Assembly: GCA_017461665.1 (NCBI GenBank)
Contig: JAFTXI010000041.1
Location: 40,797 to 104,796, forward strand
Direction: 5' to 3'
Origin: Bacteroidales bacterium
GTDB taxonomy: Bacteria > Bacteroidota > Bacteroidia > Bacteroidales > F082
DNA length: 64,000 nucleotides
The translations under genes were made by a program, and so were the position numbers. Shown here piece after piece: positions 9,301 to 17,373 of this stretch (position 1 is the stretch's first letter; every line of letters begins with the position of its first letter). Below the pieces are notes generated by a model. It did not search any database. It was not told the DNA's origin and saw only the letters and a program-made list of their open reading frames with translations.

Positions 9301-9854
9301 CTGCTAACGACTGGATGATTTCTCCTGCCATCAACTTCAGAAGCGATGCTGTCTATACCTTGTCGTTCGGAGCTTTCTCTTCACAAGAAAACTACTTGGA
9401 ATCTTTGTTGGTAACATTCGGAGACGGTTACACTCCAGAGTCTCAAAATGAAGTTCTCATCGACATTCCTGAATTGCCAGCTATAGACGATGATGGAAAC
9501 TACGACGTCTATAACATCGAGATAACAGTTCCTGTTGATGGAGTTTATCACTACGGATTCAAAGCATATTCAAAACCTTATCAAGATTACTTATATCTTT
9601 ATGACATAAAACTTACATCCGACAAAGACGACGAAGGAATAAACGATATCGCAACAGATGAGAGTAAAGTCCTTGCATTCTCCGACAATAGCATGCTTAA
9701 GGTCTTCAATCCTGAAAATGAGAACATCTCTATTTACAATGTCTTGGGCATTTTGTTACATAAATCTAACGACAACTACATCGAGACAAATCTTACATCA
9801 GGTTTATATATCGTAAAATATAACAATGGATGTAAAAAAGTGATTGTTAAATAA
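6348..9854 (+). CDS. T9SS-exported adhesin-like protein, three choice-of-anchor-J domains
   Basis: Large secreted protein (1168 residues from the ATG at 6348; the in-frame TTG at 6327 would spoil the signal peptide MKKISTLLIVLLSTLFATAQ). Three cleaved-adhesin/choice-of-anchor-J type domains are marked by W-x-x-x-D...NDW(L/M)(I/F)SP motifs near residues 20-170, 280-430 and 950-1090. Between the first two and the third lie a repetitive beta region (about 460-760) and fibronectin-III-like segments (about 780-940). The final 70 residues form a type A CTD ending in GLYIVKYNNGCKKVIVK. Such domains occur in gingipains and related adhesins and probably bind carbohydrate or protein. The protein leaves the cell by the T9SS encoded at 52-58 kb. 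It is followed after 14 bp by a second cargo gene. Confidence 0.85.
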   Translation: MKKISTLLIVLLSTLFATAQNSDFVFSYDFTTTNELNEWTVIDNNNDGVNWEFMDGMKGIVYNGNTTEVAADDWLISPSFAVESGKYYIIEYTVAQRGSFGTDIINVHYGSRITTTSSTLLTEERYDHHAGMVTRKCHITVQEGDDVQLGFNITSAASNGLVTLKSVSVQESTNQRPAQAPAMLVSSDFNAKTVTVKWINPERDVNDIIINQPMTAKIYENDIVVATLENMTAGEQVEYVQSPENFVGMVTYGVTLSIDDLESEVIEHEINLDDYQGTMTTLIELPINNSSDFSTNWTVQNLDGGATWEYYAKGASIAKGSSTSANDWLFSPAVELEANKRYVLCYKLKSSMTYCTNIDMTVGTAATSSAHTQVVDSYVNLYQNGFAEYQSPQFTVEETGTYHLGFHVTYTENYFDMKDISVGYVEQAGGGDEEVGDLEVEEYVETVLPDNDNGDLTYTTEYFTPMTMEGVDFFGAFSHAQVDAYTLADNGVYAMPLETGFTPNLNSPLITAEVAGGVTYHDGKIYCNTYDDNTNTQEVKPVWKIYDANTYELIAEKELNDNCENTTICLSYDMTTDNIYGLVKDYTDTWLVQINPETGEMTRIADRLDYTKRFLTLGCNAKGELYCVYMTEDNVTGDQTHYLGRINKADGAIVEVGKIQETNFMNEDFLYNMKYRQVLFFDNSSDTMYWMFCSSSLALGSQYAAIVEVNRYNAVATLRAYQLDLYAIAGAYFNEPSMLAPSIITDFNFTDDADGANSGTITFKLPSTSYNGDNLSGTVNYRVYADELDEFTGSGAPGQEIAIPIQAYNDIITLNLLASNASGEGPTIQREILVGYDLPEAPKNIVLTKEGNGLETTLTWDAPEIGVNGGDFDVENLNYTVIRYPGEEVVVEGTTERVLVETHSGDMTRYVYEVYSCIGDVRSEGAFSNNLIVGDPLNTPYGGVFGSVYDMYNYYTIVDANNDGYPWLYDEMTGAAVYHYNWAEAANDWMISPAINFRSDAVYTLSFGAFSSQENYLESLLVTFGDGYTPESQNEVLIDIPELPAIDDDGNYDVYNIEITVPVDGVYHYGFKAYSKPYQDYLYLYDIKLTSDKDDEGINDIATDESKVLAFSDNSMLKVFNPENENISIYNVLGILLHKSNDNYIETNLTSGLYIVKYNNGCKKVIVK

Positions 9855-9868
9855 TAAAATCTTTAGTC

Positions 9869-12577
9869 ATGAAATACTTTGTGAAAATATTATCGTTAAT
9901 ATTTTTTAGCGTATTATTCAGCGCGAGAGTAGCAGTATCAGGAGAACCTGTCGAATTTGAGATATTTGAAAACTTTGATGACGACTCTCATTTCACAGCA
10001 GATGCTATCGTCCCTGACGGATGGGTTTCTATAGGTTCGACACCGGCAGCACGTTCAGAAGCTGGTGAGTATGTGATAGGATACAATTCATATAGCGGAT
10101 CATACGTGTTACATTCAAGCGATCTTATGGGCGTAGAACGCGACGAAGTTATATTCACTCCTATGATGGAACTTGCTGGAGGCAAAGATGCTCTCTTGTC
10201 GTTCTATATTTATGCCCCAGGCGGAAGTCCTTCTGCAACATTCTATTCATACGTTGATGTGAAAGTCGGCACAAATCAATCGATAGAAACTCATACAATA
10301 TCTTTAGGCTCTACAAATACAGCATTCGCTTCATGGACACAGTTGTCATTCTTGTACACTCCAGTGACCGACGGAGAATATTGTTTCTCTATCTCACTCA
10401 AACAGTCGACAGACCTTGTACGCGACCATGGAGTTGTTGGAATTGACGACTTAAGAATCAGTGGCTTTGAACCTGGAGAGGCTGAACCTGAAGACGTAGA
10501 ATTGACAATAATACCTGCCGAAACGGGAATACCAACAATCACTATTGGTGAGACATATTCAACATCTTTCAATATTAAGGCTACAAATCTTGTCGACGAC
10601 ATAATGATACAAAACATCTCGACAGAAGAGATAAATGTTGAAGATGAAATTATTCCTATGACACAAGCAATGAGTGAATCAGGTTATGATTTAGAAGTGA
10701 ATATTACTCCATCTTCTGAAAACAGCACAGGCGGTTATTTTGAACTTGCAACAGAAAATCTCGACAATCCTTTGAAGGTTTACCTCACATGGACAACTAT
10801 CGATGGTATGGATGAACTCATCCCTAACCCAAGCAATTACGTGACCGCTAAAGAAGTTCCTTATTCAAATACTTTCGATAACTACGACGATGATTATGAT
10901 GGCGTATCTTATTTGCCAATGGGATGGACTTCGGAAGGTGCAGACCCTTTCATCACTGCAAACATTGAAGGATTGCCGGCAGTGACAGGAAATTATTACT
11001 TGGTAGCTATTGAATCTATGTTAGACCATCGCGAAGACCGTCTCTATACTCCTTTCTTCCGTCTTAGCACCGACTTTGAGTATGTCATCTCCTATTATTT
11101 ATATATGCCAGGAAATTCAGGAGGTGGCGTGTTAAGATCAACAGACCTTACTGTCACAGTAGGAAGTGAACAAGACATCAACTATCATCCTGTCATAAAA
11201 CAAAACATTAAAGACCAATCTTTAAGCAATTGGACTTACCAAGAGTTTACATTCAAGCCTTTAATTAGTGGCGCTTATTGTTTTGCCTTCTCATTAAGTA
11301 CAGATGTCAACTATTCTGGAATGGTCGCTATAGAAGACTTCAACATCACTGCTCCGGGAATCGAGGTCCTTCCTACAGCCGACTTCGCCGTCGGAGGCAA
11401 CTTCAACGTGATTGACAGCAGAATGGTAGTTTACAAAAATCAGAATGTTCATCTCACCAACCTTTCTACTAATGGCGAAGAATATTCATGGACAGTGACA
11501 TCGCCTTCCGGCTTGACACAATTCTCGACTGAAGAAAATCCCTCTTTCTTACTCAACGAATCGGGTGATTTCAATATCGAGCTTACTACCACAAACAGCA
11601 GCGGTTCACGCACAAACAATCGTACATTGGCAGTCGAATACATCGATTACGATACACAAGATTATACCATCATGACATTCAATCCAAATCAAGACAAATT
11701 GTTGGAACGCGGTTCTATACCTGCATTCTCTGCCAATGGCATAGAAGACTACGACTACGATTACGTGACAGGCTACAACCGCTACTACAATAAATACGCT
11801 GAACGTTATGAGATACCTGATGGTGTTAAACTAAAGTTATATACTATCAGTACATGGTTGGCTCATTACCGCAATCGCCCGTTCACTTCAGGCTACGACT
11901 GCGAGAAACCATTTGAAATTGTTGTCTATGGAGAGACCAACGGTCAATTAGATGAGACAAAGGTCTTTGGTCGTATTACCACAACATTAGAAGTCGCATT
12001 CGGTTCTACAGGCATTGGTTCAGGAACAGGAGAACCACGCACAATAAACATCGTTGATTTCCTTGGCGATTCCATCGAGGTGGAAGGTACATTCTACTTA
12101 GCATTTGAATTTTCAGATGAGATGACAATAGCAACCGACGACCCTAACGTCGGACGTTCTTATTTCGCCATAAACACAATATTACATGCTACTGAAAAAG
12201 CAACGCTCTTCGTTAAACCTACAGCAGTACCATCAAATTCTTCCGTTGAAGCCGATGGTAACTGGTATCCAGTCGATTTGTTAGACAACAGAATGAATAG
12301 CGTGGGAGCTTATTTAATCCTCTGGGTCAGCAATGAAATAACAGATGTAGCTATTAATAATTTCGGAGAGATAGTCTTCGCGTTGTACGTAAACAACGAT
12401 AACCTTATTATTAGCGGAACAGAAGCCAACGAGAAAGTCGTGATTTACGACATCAATGGTCGCATCGTTGCCTCTGAAGTCGGAGAACAAAATAGCACAT
12501 CAGTAAATATAAGTAGTTTGAACAACGGTGTTTATATTGTTAAGACTAATGCCGGAGCTGCAAAATTTGTTAAATAA
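9869..12577 (+). CDS. T9SS-exported adhesin-like protein with choice-of-anchor-J and PKD domains
   Basis: 902 residues with a signal peptide (cut near VAVSG). There are two choice-of-anchor-J type domains: about 30-200, with FDDDSHFTADAIVPDGW, and about 335-500, with YDDDYDGVSYLPMGW; each has a later TP(M/F) strand. A PKD-like domain lies at about 505-590 (EYSWTVTSPSG, DFNIELTTTNSSG). A further beta-rich segment is followed by a type A CTD (IYDINGRIV ... LNNGVYIVKTNAGAAKFVK). It starts 14 bp after the preceding cargo gene and ends at a clear terminator, so the two are probably one transcription unit. The role is likely surface binding; the ligand is unknown. Confidence 0.85.
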   Translation: MKYFVKILSLIFFSVLFSARVAVSGEPVEFEIFENFDDDSHFTADAIVPDGWVSIGSTPAARSEAGEYVIGYNSYSGSYVLHSSDLMGVERDEVIFTPMMELAGGKDALLSFYIYAPGGSPSATFYSYVDVKVGTNQSIETHTISLGSTNTAFASWTQLSFLYTPVTDGEYCFSISLKQSTDLVRDHGVVGIDDLRISGFEPGEAEPEDVELTIIPAETGIPTITIGETYSTSFNIKATNLVDDIMIQNISTEEINVEDEIIPMTQAMSESGYDLEVNITPSSENSTGGYFELATENLDNPLKVYLTWTTIDGMDELIPNPSNYVTAKEVPYSNTFDNYDDDYDGVSYLPMGWTSEGADPFITANIEGLPAVTGNYYLVAIESMLDHREDRLYTPFFRLSTDFEYVISYYLYMPGNSGGGVLRSTDLTVTVGSEQDINYHPVIKQNIKDQSLSNWTYQEFTFKPLISGAYCFAFSLSTDVNYSGMVAIEDFNITAPGIEVLPTADFAVGGNFNVIDSRMVVYKNQNVHLTNLSTNGEEYSWTVTSPSGLTQFSTEENPSFLLNESGDFNIELTTTNSSGSRTNNRTLAVEYIDYDTQDYTIMTFNPNQDKLLERGSIPAFSANGIEDYDYDYVTGYNRYYNKYAERYEIPDGVKLKLYTISTWLAHYRNRPFTSGYDCEKPFEIVVYGETNGQLDETKVFGRITTTLEVAFGSTGIGSGTGEPRTINIVDFLGDSIEVEGTFYLAFEFSDEMTIATDDPNVGRSYFAINTILHATEKATLFVKPTAVPSNSSVEADGNWYPVDLLDNRMNSVGAYLILWVSNEITDVAINNFGEIVFALYVNNDNLIISGTEANEKVVIYDINGRIVASEVGEQNSTSVNISSLNNGVYIVKTNAGAAKFVK

Positions 12578-12596
12578 TTTTAACTTTATCTGAAAT

Positions 12597-12650
12597 AAAA
12601 GACGTATCAACGCTTAAAATAGCATGTTCGGTACGTCTTTTAATTTTTTT
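12597..12650 (+). terminator. Intrinsic terminator of the adhesin operon
   Basis: Ten-base arms aaaagacgta (12597-12606) and tacgtctttt (12632-12641) are followed by a T-rich tract. The arms resemble the feet of the GAGACG hairpin family. Confidence 0.75.
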
Positions 12651-12684
12651 TTGTTTATTTATGCCAAACTTAAATATAAAAGAC

Positions 12685-12692
12685 TATCTTTG
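12685..12692 (+). promoter_or_regulatory. -7 element for the thioredoxin-like cargo genes
   Basis: TATCTTTG followed by CA, 26 bp before the ATG at 12718. Confidence 0.7.
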
Positions 12693-12717
12693 CAGCCTAA
12701 AAATCGGGGAAATCTAA

Positions 12718-14115
12718 ATGAAAAAAATTTTTACTTTTATCGTTGCTATTTTGTTTTGTTTAAACATTAAAGCACAAACACCATTAACAGAAGCCGTTGA
12801 TTTTTTTGCGACTGATTATGACGGCAACGAAATCCATCTCTTTGAAATATTAGACCGTGGTCAATATGTCGTGATAGATTTTTTCTTCGCTTCGTGCGGT
12901 CCTTGTCAAGAAGCAGCGCCTAAGGTACAAGAGGCTTACAGAGCTTTCGGATGCAACCAGCATGACGTCTTTTTTATGGAAGTCACAAATACCGATGGTC
13001 CTGGTTGGTGCGAATGGTGGATCTATGAATACGGCATCGAATATCCAACAATACACAAATATGGAGGAGCCGAAGAGATAGACGTTGCTTATGGTATAAA
13101 TTCCTATCCTACCTTCGTTCTTATAGCTCCAGACCGTCAGATTCTTCTACAAGACTTATATCCTATAGAAAGCGCCCAAACAATAATCGATGCCTTGACA
13201 GCATTTGGTATTGAGACTCACAGCTGCGACGATGAAGTTGAAGAAGATCCTTCCGTAGAAATAACTCTCGGAGAAATTACCCCAACTACAGTAGAAGCGA
13301 CTTTCACTCCCAATGAAACATGCGACTCTTACCATATCTTGATGAGCACAGCTACAGAAATGGAACAATGGTCTAATATGTATGGAATGCCATTGGAACA
13401 ATTGGTTCAGATGTGGGGGATTAAATACACCTCAGAAACGACATACACATGGACAGAGATGGCTCCTGAAACGGAATATACGGTGTATGCTGTGCCTGTC
13501 GATGCCGAAGGAAACTTGTATGAAGCAATCACCATTTTGGCTACGACCGGACAGAATGGTGGAACCGGAACTTCAGTTATTTCTTTAGAAGTAGAACTGA
13601 CCTCAAATACTTCCGTCAAGACAACAGCGATTCCAAATGAAGAGACAGCGGTATATCATTACGGACTTATCACATTGGAATATTTCAACGAAATAGGTAT
13701 TAGTGAAGCAATACAAGTTATCAGAGAAAATCAATATCCTTTGTATGAAACCGATGTCTGCGAATGGATAGAACTTGTTCCAAATACAGATTATTATGCG
13801 ATAGCATCTGGGCAAAACGCCGATGGAGTGTGGGGAGAAACTACAATAATCCCTTTTAGAACTGAGTTTGAAGGATGTGAAGAGTTGACAACAAGCAATT
13901 TCAATATCTTCCCTAATCCTGCTATATCATCATTTAAAATAGTTTCTGAGGATAGGAGAGATGCCGAATTGAAAATTTTCGATATGACAGGCCGCTGCGT
14001 GAAAAATATTTACGTATCGGACTTAAACAACTCCACGATTAATATTGAAGATCTGAATAGAGGTGTTTATATTTTAAACATCGAAGGTAACATTAGAAAA
14101 TTAGTTGTAGAATAA
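12718..14115 (+). CDS. T9SS-exported thioredoxin-like protein
   Basis: 465 residues: signal peptide to about 19 (IKAQ), then a TlpA/AhpC-like thioredoxin domain with an intact C60-G-P-C63 active site (ASCGPCQ) and a cis-Pro loop (SYPTF, near residue 133). Two fibronectin-III-like beta domains follow (about 180-280 and 285-385), then a type A CTD ending GVYILNIEGNIRKLVVE. The combination suggests a thiol-disulfide protein tethered to or released from the surface by the T9SS. It has its own promoter motif and lies 37 bp before a paralogue of the same architecture. The redox role is inferred from the active site; partners are unknown. Confidence 0.85.
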   Translation: MKKIFTFIVAILFCLNIKAQTPLTEAVDFFATDYDGNEIHLFEILDRGQYVVIDFFFASCGPCQEAAPKVQEAYRAFGCNQHDVFFMEVTNTDGPGWCEWWIYEYGIEYPTIHKYGGAEEIDVAYGINSYPTFVLIAPDRQILLQDLYPIESAQTIIDALTAFGIETHSCDDEVEEDPSVEITLGEITPTTVEATFTPNETCDSYHILMSTATEMEQWSNMYGMPLEQLVQMWGIKYTSETTYTWTEMAPETEYTVYAVPVDAEGNLYEAITILATTGQNGGTGTSVISLEVELTSNTSVKTTAIPNEETAVYHYGLITLEYFNEIGISEAIQVIRENQYPLYETDVCEWIELVPNTDYYAIASGQNADGVWGETTIIPFRTEFEGCEELTTSNFNIFPNPAISSFKIVSEDRRDAELKIFDMTGRCVKNIYVSDLNNSTINIEDLNRGVYILNIEGNIRKLVVE

Positions 14116-14152
14116 TAATTCTAATTTTTTTAAACATTTAAATAACAAAAAA

Positions 14153-15853
14153 ATGAAAAAAGTACTTGCATTTTTCCTTGCTCTTTCATTGAGCATTGGT
14201 GCTTTTGCACAAACACCTTTAACAGAAGCTGTAGATTTCTCAACAACAGATCATCATGGTAATGAGATTCATTTGTTCGAAATACTTGATGGCGGACAAT
14301 ATGTTCTCATTGATTTCTTCTACACCTCATGCGGTCCTTGCCAAGGCACAATCCCTCATGTTGTCGATGCTTATTACGCATTAGGTTGTAACCAACACGA
14401 TGTTTTCTTTATGGAAGTTTCTCCTACAGACCACAACGACGAACCATTTTACTTCATAGATACCTGGATTGAAACCTACGGCATTGAATATCCAACTATT
14501 TATTTAAGCGGTACTCCTGATAATGGCTCAGCTATCTGCGACATGTACCAAATCCCAGCTTACCCAACAATGATTCTTATATCACCAGATCGTGAAATCA
14601 TTCTTCAAGACATTTGGCCTATCAACTCAGCACAAACAATCATCGACGCTCTCGCTCCATTCGGCATTGAAGAACATTCTTGCGACGAAGCACAAACACC
14701 TGCTATTGTTTTTGATATTGAAAGAGAAGCTTCTTACGCTATAGATGCTAAATTCACTCCAAATGCCGTAAGTGCTTCATACTACGTTTTAGCAAGCACA
14801 AACGCTGAACTCGATGCAGAAACAGTTAAAGCTGAAGGTCAAGAATTAACAGAAGGCGGCTTACATACATTCACAGAATTGACAGCCTCAACAGAATATT
14901 ATATCTACGGTCTTCCTGTAGGTGCTGATGGCGAATTCGGCGAACTCAGAAGCGAACCTGCAAAGACAAAATGCGAAGCTACAGCTGGTGAAGCTGCATT
15001 AGAACTTAACGTAGCTGTCGTTCCTGGTTTTGTTATTGCTGATGCTCTTCCAAACTCAGCAACTTCAGAATATCACTACGCTTTCCTTAAAGTTGAAAAA
15101 TTTGAAGAATATGGTGAAGAATATGCTATCTTCCAATTGTTAAGAGATGGACACCCAATATGCGGCGACGACTTCTGGCAATTACAAACAGAATATTTTG
15201 AACCTGGTTATGACTACTACTGCTTCGGTATCGGTTATAATGCTGACGCAGAATTAGGTCAACCAACTTACGTGAGATTCAACCTCGAAGAAGGTGTTAT
15301 AGATGATAATGAAGCTAAGGTTAATATTGAAGTAGAAGTCCTTACTGAAACATCTGTACGTACTATAGCTACACCTAACATGCACGCTGTAGAATATCAC
15401 TATAACTTATTCACAATAGCAGAATATGAAGAATTAGGTGAAGAAGCTATAACAGAATTACTTCTCAATGACGGTCTCCCATTGAACGAGGTTGATGATT
15501 GGACATGGGAAGAACTTGCTCCTAAAACAGATTACTATGCTATAGGCGTAGCTGTTAACGCCGACGGTGAAGTCGGTAGCCTTAAGAAAGTTCCTTTCAG
15601 AACAGAGGTGGAATCAATATCAGAAATGCCAACATGCACATTTACAGTTAGTCCAAATCCAGCATCTTCATACGTCAACATCAAATCAGACTCTGACATT
15701 GAAGCAGAAGTCAACATCTACGATATGACAGGTCGCTGCGTTAAGAGTGTCGTCGTTTCAGGTATGAACGCAACAATCAGTGTTGAAGACTTGAACCAAG
15801 GTGTTTATTTCATGAACGTCAACGGCGTTGTTGAGAAATTAGTTATTGAATAA
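14153..15853 (+). CDS. T9SS-exported thioredoxin-like protein, paralogue
   Basis: 566 residues, clearly paralogous to the preceding gene: the first 50 residues after the signal peptide are almost the same (TPLTEAVDF, GNEIHLFEILD) and the CxxC is again C60-G-P-C63 (TSCGPCQ). It differs in having three repeated beta domains instead of two; the last two share the pattern Y-H-Y...E-.-.-.-G-E-E-A-I...L. The CTD ends GVYFMNVNGVVEKLVIE. The pair looks like a tandem duplication with later gain or loss of one beta domain. A terminator hairpin follows at 15901. Likely extracellular thiol-disulfide chemistry or binding; not proven by sequence. Confidence 0.85.
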   Translation: MKKVLAFFLALSLSIGAFAQTPLTEAVDFSTTDHHGNEIHLFEILDGGQYVLIDFFYTSCGPCQGTIPHVVDAYYALGCNQHDVFFMEVSPTDHNDEPFYFIDTWIETYGIEYPTIYLSGTPDNGSAICDMYQIPAYPTMILISPDREIILQDIWPINSAQTIIDALAPFGIEEHSCDEAQTPAIVFDIEREASYAIDAKFTPNAVSASYYVLASTNAELDAETVKAEGQELTEGGLHTFTELTASTEYYIYGLPVGADGEFGELRSEPAKTKCEATAGEAALELNVAVVPGFVIADALPNSATSEYHYAFLKVEKFEEYGEEYAIFQLLRDGHPICGDDFWQLQTEYFEPGYDYYCFGIGYNADAELGQPTYVRFNLEEGVIDDNEAKVNIEVEVLTETSVRTIATPNMHAVEYHYNLFTIAEYEELGEEAITELLLNDGLPLNEVDDWTWEELAPKTDYYAIGVAVNADGEVGSLKKVPFRTEVESISEMPTCTFTVSPNPASSYVNIKSDSDIEAEVNIYDMTGRCVKSVVVSGMNATISVEDLNQGVYFMNVNGVVEKLVIE

Positions 15854-15866
15854 TTCCGATAGAATC

Positions 15867-15900
15867 TTAGAACCTCAGAAATTGAGAATTTGAGAAATTG
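15867..15900. repeat. Octad array
   Basis: Units cttagaac, ctcagaaa, ttgagaat and ttgagaaa in tandem, directly before a terminator hairpin. No coding function is visible here. Confidence 0.65.
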
Positions 15901-15942
15901 AACGCGTCAAGTGCATCGTTTTTGTGCTTGACGCGTTTTCCT
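15901..15942 (+). terminator. Intrinsic terminator, hairpin family C copy 1
   Basis: Arms aacgcgtcaag (15901-15911) and cttgacgcgtt (15927-15937) pair perfectly and are followed by T-rich sequence. The loop region (tgcatcgttttt) is shared with the hairpin at 57951, where the arm differs by a paired C-to-T and G-to-A change. Confidence 0.8.
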
Positions 15943-15943
15943 T

Positions 15944-15988
15944 TTAAACCTCAAAAATCAGAATCTCAAAATCTCATAGACTTCTAAA
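15944..15988. repeat. Octad array between terminator and promoter
   Basis: Units aacctcaa, aaatcaga, atctcaaa, atctcata and gacttcta separate the terminator at 15901 from the promoter at 15995. The same arrangement occurs at 57951-58046. Confidence 0.7.
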
Positions 15989-15994
15989 ATATCG

Positions 15995-16002
15995 TATATT
16001 TG
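15995..16002 (+). promoter_or_regulatory. -7 element for the serine hydrolase gene
   Basis: TATATTTG followed by CA, 23 bp before the ATG at 16025. Confidence 0.65.
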
Positions 16003-16024
16003 CAACTCATTTAAAAGAAGTCTG

Positions 16025-17290
16025 ATGTCGAAGAATTTATATATCTTATCAATTACATTAATAACATTGTTTTTCTTTTCTTGTTCAAAGAAGGAAGAGC
16101 AGTTTATAGAGCCTGAAGTAGTTAAGGAATTACCTGTTGTCAATGTTGATAGTATCTTCATCGATCTTGATGCAGATATTATTGAGAAGAAAGCAGCGAG
16201 TGTCGATAAAGTTTTCAGTAATTTAAGAAGGAAGACCGGTTTCAACGGTACGGTGCTTTATGCTGAGCAAGGACGCATCGTTTATAACAAGGCGTGGGGC
16301 TTCCGTAACTTAAGAAAGAGGAGCGACAGTCTTCGCGTGGAAGATGTCTTCCAGCTTAGTTCGGTGTCGAAGATGTTTACTGCCGAGGCTGTTATGATTT
16401 TGAAGAACGAAGGTAAGATAGATTATGACGTCGATATCAGAGAATATATTCCGGAGTGGCCTTACGAAGGTATCACCACGCGACTTCTGCTGCATCATCG
16501 CTCGGGACTCTCGCGTTATGAGAGTTTGGCAGACGCCAAGTGGCCCGACAGGAAGATACCTTTCCTCAACGAAGACATGATAGCTTTTTACGTAGAGCAT
16601 CAGCCTGATCCTTATTTCAAACCTGATAATGGATTTAATTATAGCAATGTCAATTACGCGCTTTTGGCATCGATAGTGGAGCGCGTGTCGGGTATGTCGT
16701 TTGCCGATTATATGAGGACGAAGATCTTCGAGCCACTCTGCATGGACAATTCCTATATCTACGAGATGCGTCCCGACACCGCAGTATCTTTATATATTGA
16801 AGATGTGGTGCAAGGTTATTATATGGACCGTCGTCGTCCGATGCAGGCTCCCAACGAATATCTCAACGGCGTCAAAGGCGATAAGATGATGATGTCTAAC
16901 ACCGAAGATATGTTTAAGTTCTTGACAGCCGTCGATTATGGCTTGTTGTTGCCCGACTCTATACAAGACGAGGCTTTTGTGCCGGGCAGTCCTAAGAGCA
17001 GGAAACGCAAAGACAACTACGGCTTTGGCTGGAGGATACCAGGTAAATATTCAGGATGTTATTTCCATTACGGATGGTGGAAAGCCTATCGTTCTTTTGT
17101 CATAAGAGACGATGTGAATGACAAGACTATCATCATCTTGACGAATACCAACAAAGGACCGAGTTCGGATCATTTCTGGAATATCATCAAAGATGCGACT
17201 AACTCTTTGCCGCCGTCATCAGTGAATATCTCCTATTGGGAGACGAAGAACGGCAAACCGTTCCAGTATCGTTCTTATGTGAGTCGATGA
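16025..17290 (+). CDS. Serine hydrolase lipoprotein, beta-lactamase/AmpC-like fold
   Basis: 421-residue lipoprotein (lipobox FFFSC, Cys20) of the class C beta-lactamase/penicillin-binding-like esterase family. The catalytic residues are visible: S113-V-S-K116 (SxxK), Y206-S-N208 (YxN), and a third motif HYG near residue 353 in place of KTG. The family includes D-Ala-D-Ala peptidases and esterases as well as true lactamases, so resistance should not be assumed. It sits alone between a promoter motif and a convergent pseudogene. The last codons and stop fall in an 8-bp-period repeat. Confidence 0.9.
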   Translation: MSKNLYILSITLITLFFFSCSKKEEQFIEPEVVKELPVVNVDSIFIDLDADIIEKKAASVDKVFSNLRRKTGFNGTVLYAEQGRIVYNKAWGFRNLRKRSDSLRVEDVFQLSSVSKMFTAEAVMILKNEGKIDYDVDIREYIPEWPYEGITTRLLLHHRSGLSRYESLADAKWPDRKIPFLNEDMIAFYVEHQPDPYFKPDNGFNYSNVNYALLASIVERVSGMSFADYMRTKIFEPLCMDNSYIYEMRPDTAVSLYIEDVVQGYYMDRRRPMQAPNEYLNGVKGDKMMMSNTEDMFKFLTAVDYGLLLPDSIQDEAFVPGSPKSRKRKDNYGFGWRIPGKYSGCYFHYGWWKAYRSFVIRDDVNDKTIIILTNTNKGPSSDHFWNIIKDATNSLPPSSVNISYWETKNGKPFQYRSYVSR

Positions 17291-17373
17291 GTCAATGAGT
17301 CTATAAGTTTAGAAGTTCTTAAGTTTTAAAGTTCTTAAGTTCCCCAGAGTTCCAGAAATCCAGAGTTCCCCAA
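17281..17373. repeat. Octad array between convergent genes
   Basis: Units gagtcgat, gagtcaat, gagtctat, aagtttag, aagttctt and later cagagttc run in tandem. The array contains the serine hydrolase stop codon (17288-17290) and reaches into the 3' extension of the opposite pseudogene. Confidence 0.7.

Noticed and set aside
16025-17290. Beta-lactamase resistance gene
   Set aside because: Only the general serine-hydrolase motifs are present, with HYG in place of KTG; many family members are esterases or peptidases.
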